Assembly: GCA_017470605.1 (NCBI GenBank)
Contig: JAFUYH010000010.1
Span: 82,255-146,254, forward strand
From: Treponema sp.
GTDB taxonomy: Bacteria; Spirochaetota; Spirochaetia; Treponematales; Treponemataceae
Direction: 5' to 3'
Length of the DNA stretch: 64,000 nucleotides
This document shows positions 57,628 to 64,000 of the stretch, one piece after another. Under the pieces are notes generated by a model. It did no database searches and was not told the origin of the DNA. It saw only the letters and a program-made list of their open reading frames with translations. Both the position numbers and the translations under genes were made by a program. Each line of letters starts with the position of its first letter. The stretch's first letter is position 1.

Positions 57628-59672
57628 AATTCCACACTCTCCTCTGCAGTAAGTTCATCAAAACTGCTTCTGATTTTTTTCATTTTTTCCAAAAGCCATT
57701 CTTCATCATAGGAGTCTTCTTCTTCACAAAGCGAATCAAGAAGATGCGGCACAAGATAAATTATCATCTGGGACTTTTCCCTTCTTCTCTCCCTATTCTT
57801 AAAGAACCAGCCGAGCAAAGGCACTTTTGAAATAAAGGGTGTCCTTTTCTGCGAAATCTCATCAGAATCCTGAACAAGACCGCTTAAAACAATCGGTTCC
57901 CCGCTTTTACCATTAACTTCTGTAGTTACAAGTTTTTCTGTTGTTGGAGGCGGATTTCCTGTAGAAGAAGAAGTATCAATTCCCTGCCTTGAAACAGAAG
58001 CAGAAACCTTAGTAGTAATAACGCCATTTCCACTAACCCAGCCAAGAACATCAAGTTTTATACCAGACGATATTTCACGCGTTACTCCCGAATAAACAGG
58101 TTTGCCGGTATCAGGATCCACATTATTATCCCTATATCTGTAAGTATTCGTACTTTGAAAGGCAATCTGTTTTCCAGAAACACCATGCAAAGTCGTATCT
58201 GCAAATACCTTAGTACGATTTTCTTCAATAGAGGCCTGCAGCCCCGCCGCAAAAGAAAGCCCAAAAGCAGCCACAACATTCAGATTCAGACTCATAACAC
58301 TTCCCAAAGAAACCGCCGCATTATTCCTGTCCCCCAAGGAACGAACCTTTGCATTCAGATTAGAGGCCCACTGATTCTGCCTTACATCATCATATTGAAG
58401 GATTAAAAGATCATAACTCAATCTTGCAGAAGGTCTGTCACAGACAGCCAATTTTTCGCACAAATCCTCGTAGGCAGCTTCAGTCCCATTAAAATACAGG
58501 CAGGAAGAATCATCCGCCATAAATAAGGAGTCGCGGTCTACATCTGGCGGAAGAAAGTCCATAAGTTCTTTAGGCTGAATATATTTCAGATGCACAAGAT
58601 AAGTTGATTTCTTTACATCAAGTTCCCCAATCAACTGACTTATCTGCATAGCTTCTTCATCCGTACAATTACATATAAAGCCCTCATTATTCTGCAAGAC
58701 AATGGATTCAAGTTTAGAAAATCTTGCAGAAAGAACAGGAAGCAAGTCTTTGGACTTTGCAAAACGCAGGGGGAATTTTTGCCACCTTCGGTTTTTAGAA
58801 ATCAGAGCATTTTTTGAACTTACGTCTGCGTAAAAATAGTAAATATCTTCGTCAACAAAAAATCCAAAACTGTTCTGAGAGCAAAGTTTTTCCAAGGTAC
58901 CGTCAAAATCAAAACCACAAAAAACAGACCGTTGAACTTTTACCTCGCCATTTCCAAACACGCAAAAGCTGGGACCTTCGTTTCTCAAAGAAAAGAGCCT
59001 TTCTACTACCTCTGAAAAAAGAACATCCTTTACATCCACCAAAAAAGAGCCGTCATCATTACGCAAAATGCGCAGATTTTCTTCATACCCTACAGCATCC
59101 CGCCGCCAGTTTTCAGCCTTTCTAGCCACATGCACGCCACCGGCAGTAGCCTTAACCTCATAATTTCCGAACACTCTGGCAAGGCTTTCTATCATAGAAG
59201 ATTTATCAAGCCCCTTCAGGTGAACCGAAATTTTCTGCGCAGACAAAGAGTCATAAGTAATCACAAAATCCATAACAACAGACAACTTTTCCAAAATCTG
59301 AGAGGGAAGCAAATCACAGGCATCCAGATAAAACAGACCGTTTTCTTCCCATGCATTAAATCTGCTCACAACCCACATTTTTTCATCACGCTTTACAAAC
59401 AAACGGTTACCCAGCAAAAAAGCATCAAAAGCAGAATAAAAATCACGTCCCGTAAATTTCAAATCCCCCCGCCCACTGACAGTGTCATCGGGAACAATCG
59501 AAATACCGGTATCAAGCGATACCGCATACAGAATGTCCTTTATTTCACAATCCGAAAAATCCCAGCTAAAACTTTCCTTCCCACCAACCGCATATAAAGG
59601 AAAAAGAAAAATCATAACCTGAATAATCAGACCGAGCTTCAACCTCTTTTTCCAAGTATCCATCTGTTCCAA
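57624..59672 (-). CDS. gspD: T2SS secretin GspD
   Basis: This roughly 682-residue secretin forms the outer-membrane channel. A signal peptide (LGLIIQVMIFLFPLYAVGG) is followed by N0/N1-type domains (DCEIKDILYAVSLDTGISIVPDD near 40) and the secretin core, with SGIKLDVLGWVSGNGVITTKVSASVS near 560 and VPLLGWFFKNRERRREKSQMIIYLVPHLL near 640. The best start is a TTG at 59672 with AGGAGGT nine bases upstream; an ATG at 59663 lies three codons inside. It leads the operon. Beta-rich inserts of about 40 residues (VDPDTGKPVYSGVTREI) lie in the gate region. Confidence 0.92.
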   Translation of the reverse strand: MEQMDTWKKRLKLGLIIQVMIFLFPLYAVGGKESFSWDFSDCEIKDILYAVSLDTGISIVPDDTVSGRGDLKFTGRDFYSAFDAFLLGNRLFVKRDEKMWVVSRFNAWEENGLFYLDACDLLPSQILEKLSVVMDFVITYDSLSAQKISVHLKGLDKSSMIESLARVFGNYEVKATAGGVHVARKAENWRRDAVGYEENLRILRNDDGSFLVDVKDVLFSEVVERLFSLRNEGPSFCVFGNGEVKVQRSVFCGFDFDGTLEKLCSQNSFGFFVDEDIYYFYADVSSKNALISKNRRWQKFPLRFAKSKDLLPVLSARFSKLESIVLQNNEGFICNCTDEEAMQISQLIGELDVKKSTYLVHLKYIQPKELMDFLPPDVDRDSLFMADDSSCLYFNGTEAAYEDLCEKLAVCDRPSARLSYDLLILQYDDVRQNQWASNLNAKVRSLGDRNNAAVSLGSVMSLNLNVVAAFGLSFAAGLQASIEENRTKVFADTTLHGVSGKQIAFQSTNTYRYRDNNVDPDTGKPVYSGVTREISSGIKLDVLGWVSGNGVITTKVSASVSRQGIDTSSSTGNPPPTTEKLVTTEVNGKSGEPIVLSGLVQDSDEISQKRTPFISKVPLLGWFFKNRERRREKSQMIIYLVPHLLDSLCEEEDSYDEEWLLEKMKKIRSSFDELTAEESVEL

Positions 59673-59781
59673 AGACAAGTACCTCCTATATATATACTTG
59701 CCTTTAAAAATCATTTTCACCAATTTTTAAGAAAAAAATTTGATTTTTTTTTATATTTTTTATGTTTTTACACCATAAGCC

Positions 59782-59787
59782 GATAAT
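59782..59787 (+). promoter_or_regulatory. -10 box of the CBM gene, leaderless type
   Basis: GATAAT ends six bases before the ATG at 59794; no ribosome binding site is visible. Confidence 0.45.
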
Positions 59788-59793
59788 TCAAGT

Positions 59794-60519
59794 ATGAAAA
59801 AGCAAAAATTTCTGGTGATTTCAGCCATAGCACTCACTTTATTTACAGGAAAACTTTCTGCTGCAGCACCAACAGGCTATCAAAATTATGACTTAGACAT
59901 GCTCCTGCATGAAATTAATAAGCCCGGGGCACCTATCGTGACCGACGACTACATAATTTTTACAGTAAGTCCAAAATACCGCTTTGCAGGAATTGCCTTT
60001 GATTTTGAAGACTATCAGATAATTCACCCCTTTCAGGTTTTAACTCAGACCGATGATGAAGAAAAGAAAAGCCGCAAGCACATGTTCTATTGTTATGACC
60101 GTCAGCACAAACTCACAACAATAAAATATAGACTTGTTTTGGATGGACTTTGGACAACAGACCCTTTAAATCCGAATAAAGAATATGATGATAATGTAAA
60201 CCTTTATTTTTCCCGCGTAGATGTTTCAGACGGAATAAAAATCTACACAAATGCCAGCGAATCAAATACAGTTCACTTTATTTATAAAGGAGAAAGCGGC
60301 CAGAAAATCCATCTTGCTGGAACCTTTACAAACTGGGATCCATGGATTTATCAGTTAAATGAAACAAGCCCAGGACTTTACGAACTGGACTTGCCTCTTG
60401 CATCTGGAAAATATTACTATAATTATTATATTGGCCTTACCCCGATTCTGGACAACACGAATCCGGAAAAAATCTACACCAACGACGGACGTTCCGCCTC
60501 AGTTATCATAGTGGATTAG
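59794..60519 (+). CDS. Secreted protein with AMPK-type glycogen-binding (CBM48) domain
   Basis: This 241-residue protein has a signal peptide (MKKQKFLVISAIALTLFTGK, cut after LSA). The C-terminal third (about 155-241) is an AMPK-type carbohydrate-binding domain: IHLAGTFTNWDPWIYQLNETS near 170, SGKYYYNYYIGLTPILDNTNP and GRSASVIIVD. These Trp, Asn and Asp residues bind alpha-glucan chains. The N-terminal part (PTGYQNYDLDMLLHEINKPG) resembles nothing I recognise. It is divergent from the T2SS operon, so it may share its control region. An enzymatic domain is absent. Confidence 0.8.
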   Translation: MKKQKFLVISAIALTLFTGKLSAAAPTGYQNYDLDMLLHEINKPGAPIVTDDYIIFTVSPKYRFAGIAFDFEDYQIIHPFQVLTQTDDEEKKSRKHMFYCYDRQHKLTTIKYRLVLDGLWTTDPLNPNKEYDDNVNLYFSRVDVSDGIKIYTNASESNTVHFIYKGESGQKIHLAGTFTNWDPWIYQLNETSPGLYELDLPLASGKYYYNYYIGLTPILDNTNPEKIYTNDGRSASVIIVD

Positions 60520-60523
60520 AAAG

Positions 60524-60608
60524 GAGGGGAAAGCCTTCCCCTCGCTCCAACCGCCTGCGGCGTTTTCCGCTACCCCTTCTCCTAAGGGGTAAAACAGCTT
60601 CGCTGTTT
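60524..60608. repeat. Cluster of short hairpins between CBM gene and ffh
   Basis: Three hairpins follow each other: GAGGGGAA / TTCCCCTC (60524-60543), ACCCCTT / AAGGGGT (60572-60590) and AAACAGC / GCTGTTT (60592-60608). They lie in the 137-bp gap after two convergent stops. The last could end ffh on the reverse strand. Their sequence style is like intergenic REP-type repeats, but no second copy is in this window. Confidence 0.5.
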
Positions 60609-60656
60609 AGCCCCTTAAAATCCCCAAATCTTACTTCAAAGGCAACTTCGCCCCCG

Positions 60657-62096
60657 TTAACGGAACCTTTTAGCCATTTCCTGCAATTTTTTCATATCCA
60701 TGCCTTTAAGAGCACTCGGGTCTAAACCACCCAAACCACCTGCACTGCCCATTCCACTCATCATAGAAGGGTCAAGCCCCAGCTGATTCATCATGCGGCC
60801 CTGCATTCCCTTATTGCGGCTCACCTTCTTCATCATAAGCTTTGTTTTTTCAAACTGCTTCAAAAGTTTGTTTACATCCGCAACAGTAGTACCGCTTCCT
60901 TTAGCAATGCGCTTACGGCGGCTAGGACCAATAATCAGGTGATTCAGACGCTCTTTATATGTCATAGACTGAATAATAGCTTCATTTTTCTTCATGCCGC
61001 CCATATCAAGCTGAGAAGCATCCATTCCGCTCATTCCCGGAATCATATCCAGAATGCTCTGCATACTTCCCATTTTCTTAACAGACTGGAACTGCTCCAG
61101 CATATCCTGCAGGGTAAACTCATTGCGCTGCAGTTTCTTCTGCATTTTAAGGGCAGCTTCTGCATCCACAGTTTTCTGAGCCTTTTCAACCAGAGAAACA
61201 ACATCACCCATGCCCAAAATGCGCGAAGCAATTCGTTCAGGATGGAAAACTTCAAAGTCTTCTGTTTTTTCACCAGTACCAATAAAGAGGATTGGCTTTC
61301 CAGTGATTGTTTTAAGAGAAAGAGCCGCACCACCGCGGGCATCAGAATCAAACTTGGTAAGGATTACACCAGTAAGCCCCAGCTGTTCGTCAAAAGATTT
61401 AGCAATATCAACTGCATTCTGACCAGTCATTGCATCTGCAACAAGCAGAACTTCTACAGGGCTTGTTTCCTTCTTAATCTTAACCAGTTCTGCCATCATA
61501 TCTTGGTCAATCTGAAGACGACCGGCAGTATCTATAATAATCGTGTCGTAACCATTTCTGCGGGCAAAATCTATAGAATCGCGGGCATTTTTTACGGCAT
61601 CTTTTGAATTTTCTTTATAAACAGGAACACCAATCTTTTCTCCAAGTTGAGAAAGCTGTTCCACAGCCGCAGGACGAACCAGGTCACAGGCGGCCAGAAG
61701 AGGCTTACGGCCCTCCTTCAAAAGCCTTGCAGCCAGCTTGTGAGCGGCAGTAGTTTTACCGGCACCCTGCAGACCAAGCATCAAAATTACAGACTGAGTA
61801 TCAGGCCCCTTTAAGTGCAGGTCAACCTTAGTATCTCCCAGCATAGAAACCATCTTGTCATAGATGATTTTTGTAAACTGCTGTCCCGGATTTACTGCCT
61901 TAAGAACCTTTTCACCCTTTGCCTCTTCAATTGTTGAATTAACAAAGCGGCGCACAACACGAAGATTTACATCGGCTTCAAGCAAAGCCATTTTAATTTC
62001 TTCTACTGTGTCCTCAATATTTTTTTCAGTGATTGTAGACTTTCCGCTTAAAGTCTTAAAAATATTACTGAAAGTTCCCGTAATTTTTTCTAGCAT
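60657..62096 (-). CDS. ffh: Signal recognition particle protein Ffh
   Basis: This 479-residue SRP54-type GTPase binds signal peptides and 4.5S RNA to target proteins to the membrane. NG domain motifs are GLQGAGKTTAAHKLA near 107, DTAGRLQIDQDMM near 190, TKFDSDARGGAAL near 247 and GTGEKTEDFEVFHPERIASRILGMGD near 270. The methionine-rich M domain follows from about 325 (SMQSILDMIPGMSGMDAS, IIGPSRRKRIAKGSGTTVADVNKLLKQFEK). The C-terminus is Met/Gly-rich. GGAG precedes the ATG. It lies 33 bp downstream of gpsA on the same strand. Confidence 0.97.
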   Translation of the reverse strand: MLEKITGTFSNIFKTLSGKSTITEKNIEDTVEEIKMALLEADVNLRVVRRFVNSTIEEAKGEKVLKAVNPGQQFTKIIYDKMVSMLGDTKVDLHLKGPDTQSVILMLGLQGAGKTTAAHKLAARLLKEGRKPLLAACDLVRPAAVEQLSQLGEKIGVPVYKENSKDAVKNARDSIDFARRNGYDTIIIDTAGRLQIDQDMMAELVKIKKETSPVEVLLVADAMTGQNAVDIAKSFDEQLGLTGVILTKFDSDARGGAALSLKTITGKPILFIGTGEKTEDFEVFHPERIASRILGMGDVVSLVEKAQKTVDAEAALKMQKKLQRNEFTLQDMLEQFQSVKKMGSMQSILDMIPGMSGMDASQLDMGGMKKNEAIIQSMTYKERLNHLIIGPSRRKRIAKGSGTTVADVNKLLKQFEKTKLMMKKVSRNKGMQGRMMNQLGLDPSMMSGMGSAGGLGGLDPSALKGMDMKKLQEMAKRFR

Positions 62097-62129
62097 TTAC
62101 ATTCTCCAAAACAGTGAGCAGGTCTATTT

Positions 62130-63176
62130 TTATTTCAAAAGGCTATCAATAATTTCATCAATAGTCTTTTCTTTATTCAAAATCTTAAAAAGTGCATCAC
62201 AAATAGGAAGTTTTATATCTTTTTTCTGTGCAATTTCATGAACATATTTGCAGGCAATCGCACCTTCCGGCAGGTAGCCGATTTTTCCTACGTTTGCAAT
62301 CAAATCATCAATATTCTTGAATTTTGAAAGCATGTCAGTTTTTATAATATCCTGACCAAAACGTCTGTTTCTTCCATATTTTGATTTACAGGTTACGTCC
62401 AAATCTCCCACTCCAGAAATAGAAGTAAAGGTTTCTGCGTGGCTGGCCCCCATTGCAAAACCCAGAGTCTGAATTTCATTCAAACCTGCAGCCATAAGAA
62501 GGCTTTCTGTGTTATCACCAATTATATCTGATTTTTCAGAAAGGGCATCCAGAGCACCATAAACAACAGCAACAACATTTTTTGCTGCGGCACAAATCTG
62601 AACACCAACAACATCAAAGCTGGAATATACAAGCAGCCCCGGAACTTTTAAAAGTTCCCGGACTTTTATAGAATTCTTTGGATTAAGGGAAGCGGCAACA
62701 AGACCTGTAATTTTTCCCATTGCAACTTCTTCTGCATGAGAAGGCCCTGCAACATAAACAGTACAGTCCTTGTAAAATTCAGGAAGAACTGACTCCATTG
62801 TTTCCAGAATCAGTTTTGGACCTTCTGCAGAAGGAACAAATCCCTTTGTAACGGATGCAATGATTGTAGAACCGTCCGCAATAGAAGGTACATCTTTTAT
62901 CTTTGCCATTGTAGAGGCAAGAAAAAGTGATGGAGATGCAATAATAAGGAATTCTTTATCGGATGCAACCTTTACTATATCATTTGAACAGGTGATATTT
63001 TCACTAAGTTTATATCCAGTCAGAAATTTCTTATTTTCATGCTCTTTATTGATGGATTCAACAACTTCGTCTTCAAGAGCCCAAATTTCAACCTTATTGT
63101 TTCCTCTTGCAATTGCCTGTGCAATACCCGTTCCCCAGGCACCACCGCCAATTACACCAACACTTTTTCCAGACAT
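62130..63176 (-). CDS. gpsA: Glycerol-3-phosphate dehydrogenase [NAD(P)+]
   Basis: This 348-residue enzyme reduces dihydroxyacetone phosphate to glycerol-3-phosphate for phospholipid synthesis. The Rossmann motif VGVIGGGAWGTGIAQAIARGNNKVEIWALE opens it. VTKGF, VYVAGPSHAEEVAMG near 140, CAAAKNVVAVVYGALDALS near 192 with the catalytic Lys, and SISGVGDLDVTCKSKYGRNRRFG near 250 are typical. The length fits. GAGGGG precedes the ATG. The C-terminal helical part ends normally. Confidence 0.96.
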   Translation of the reverse strand: MSGKSVGVIGGGAWGTGIAQAIARGNNKVEIWALEDEVVESINKEHENKKFLTGYKLSENITCSNDIVKVASDKEFLIIASPSLFLASTMAKIKDVPSIADGSTIIASVTKGFVPSAEGPKLILETMESVLPEFYKDCTVYVAGPSHAEEVAMGKITGLVAASLNPKNSIKVRELLKVPGLLVYSSFDVVGVQICAAAKNVVAVVYGALDALSEKSDIIGDNTESLLMAAGLNEIQTLGFAMGASHAETFTSISGVGDLDVTCKSKYGRNRRFGQDIIKTDMLSKFKNIDDLIANVGKIGYLPEGAIACKYVHEIAQKKDIKLPICDALFKILNKEKTIDEIIDSLLK

Positions 63177-63292
63177 ATTTCCCCTCTATTTGTCATTTAG
63201 GCACAACCAGTGCATAGCAAAGCTGCTTTTTCGAGCCGATTTATCGATAATCCTAAAACAACCCGTATTGCTGTCATAACGAAGTTATACTC

Positions 63293-63313
63293 AGAGTTTG
63301 CGAAGCAAACTCT
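63293..63313. terminator. Hairpin beyond the ndk terminator
   Basis: AGAGTTTGC and GCAAACTCT arms around GAA. On the reverse strand it follows the main ndk hairpin by three bases and may form a composite terminator with it. Confidence 0.5.
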
Positions 63314-63315
63314 TA

Positions 63316-63349
63316 AATCTAGAAAAACGGTTTACCGTTTTTCTAGATT
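63316..63349 (-). terminator. Hairpin overlapping the ndk stop
   Basis: A perfect 15-bp inverted repeat (AATCTAGAAAAACGG and its complement, four-base loop) reaches into the ndk stop codon. The reverse-strand 3' arm carries TTTTT within the stem. It is the likely ndk terminator. Confidence 0.65.
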
Positions 63350-63791
63350 AATACCATCCATCCTCGCAGTCTTTCCAGTCGTAGAGTTCTTCCGGTTTGA
63401 ACCAGAGGTTAATTTCGCGTTCAGCACTCTCGTCACTGTCAGAAGCGTGAATAATGTTGCGGTCTGTGTGAATACAATAATCTCCACGGATTGTACCAGG
63501 AATTGCATCTGCAGGTTTTGTTGCACCAACAACTTTTCTCATAAGAGCAACACAGTCATCTGCCTGCCATACCATTGCAATTACAGGACCTGATGTTACA
63601 TAGTCTACCAAATCATTATAAAAAGGTTTTCCATCGTGTTCTGCATAGTGCTTACCAGCAAGATCCTGACTTACATGCATCATTTTTAAGCCAACAAGCT
63701 TAAATCCTTTCTTTTCAAGGCGTTCAATTACTTCGCCAACCAGACGTCGATTAATAACGCCCGGCTTTAACATTGTAAAACATCTACTCAT
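63348..63791 (-). CDS. ndk: Nucleoside diphosphate kinase
   Basis: This 147-residue kinase balances nucleoside triphosphates through a phospho-His. Motifs are FTMLKPGVINRRLVGEVI at the start, GPVIAMVW near 70, VGATKPADAIPGTIRGDY near 88 and RNIIHASDSDESAEREI near 112-128 with the active His. A short C-terminal extension (FKPEELYDWKDCEDGWY) is normal for some bacteria. No ribosome binding site precedes the ATG; the promoter is very close. Confidence 0.97.
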   Translation of the reverse strand: MSRCFTMLKPGVINRRLVGEVIERLEKKGFKLVGLKMMHVSQDLAGKHYAEHDGKPFYNDLVDYVTSGPVIAMVWQADDCVALMRKVVGATKPADAIPGTIRGDYCIHTDRNIIHASDSDESAEREINLWFKPEELYDWKDCEDGWY

Positions 63792-63800
63792 AATTCAATT

Positions 63801-63829
63801 ATTATATATTAAGAATGAAGACTGTTCAA
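63801..63829 (-). promoter_or_regulatory. Promoter of ndk
   Basis: On the reverse strand TTGAAC and TATAAT are separated by 17 bases. The -10 box ends nine bases before the ATG, so the leader is at most a few bases. Confidence 0.65.
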
Positions 63830-63850
63830 TATATCAGTTAGGGCAGACTA

Positions 63851-64000
63851 GGACAAACGTATTATAAAGTTTGCACATTTAAATCTGATGGACGTCCGTT
63901 ACACCAAGGCTTGGAAAAGGCGGTTGAGCATTTTTTGCGAGGAAATCCTGCGGTTTTTGCAGGCAAAAATCCTCGGATTTCTTCTATGGCAGTCGCCAAA
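63851..64000. repeat. Second copy of the inverted-repeat element, cut by the window end
   Basis: From 63851 the sequence repeats the left end of the 14068 element (TATTATAAAGTTTGCACATTT). An AAATCTGATGGA module follows in the orientation opposite to the first copy, then a 35-base imperfect palindrome. It ends in ATGGCAGTCGCCAAA at the window edge, which is also in copy one. It seems to be a longer member with two inverted internal modules. Confidence 0.65.

Noticed and set aside
63277..63290. ATAACGAAGTTAT resembling half of a loxP arm
   Set aside because: Only about ten bases match, there is no spacer or second arm, and no Cre-type recombinase is near.

Overview
The window looks like a chromosome segment of a saccharolytic, host- or gut-associated spirochaete, most likely a Treponema. 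This is inferred from moderate-to-low GC, many lipoproteins with short Leu-rich signals ending in Cys, secreted beta-barrel-like proteins, cellodextrin and plant-polysaccharide enzymes, fermentative pyruvate formate-lyase genes and the overall protein flavour. No 16S rRNA or other decisive marker is present, so the genus is an inference. No rRNA, tRNA, CRISPR array, transposase or phage gene was found.

Layout. 1-2.5 kb: reverse-strand block rplU-rpmA-(terminator)-obg-yqeK. 2.8-5.3 kb: a GH94 cellobiose phosphorylase with its own promoter and terminator. 5.4-13.9 kb: an ArsB/CitM-type permease, an M30-type metallopeptidase lipoprotein, lysA, a Cache-GGDEF-EAL protein with a degenerate GGDEF site, and gatB. 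14-22.2 kb: an alpha-2-macroglobulin lipoprotein coupled to penicillin-binding protein 1C, preceded by a 124-bp inverted-repeat element. 22.3-25.7 kb: a beta-barrel-like protein, a C_GCAxxG_C_C protein, pflA and an RluA-type pseudouridine synthase. 25.7-32.4 kb: a GH29-GH2-GH5 glycosidase operon with a divergent AraC regulator. 32.4-37.2 kb: pflB, a small barrel-like protein and a beta-CASP nuclease. 37.2-43 kb: a DUF2804-like gene with an unknown partner, a 140-bp tandem array, a pyridoxal kinase and a His/Asp-rich COG0523 GTPase. 43.1-59.7 kb: one long reverse-strand operon of type II secretion (T2SS) genes followed by lipoproteins, a clostripain-like protease, a 2,028-residue RHS protein and a small secreted protein. 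59.8-64 kb: a carbohydrate-binding-module protein, ffh, gpsA and ndk.

How the genes fit together. Cellulose- and xyloglucan-type oligosaccharides could be cut outside the cell by the GH5 lipoprotein, trimmed by GH2 and GH29 enzymes and phosphorolysed by GH94. The sugars would then be fermented through pyruvate formate-lyase. The T2SS operon appears to carry its own candidate cargo.

Three observations stand out. (1) A compact T2SS operon ends in a clostripain lipoprotein, an RHS protein with a Cys/His papain-like C-terminus and a possible immunity protein. (2) The GH5 endoglucanase is circularly permuted: its last helix and strand are at the N-terminus. (3) Four tandem 140-bp units lie beyond the pyridoxal kinase gene. 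Each carries a copy of the last 17-18 codons of that gene, in frame to a stop, and the copies differ almost only at synonymous positions.
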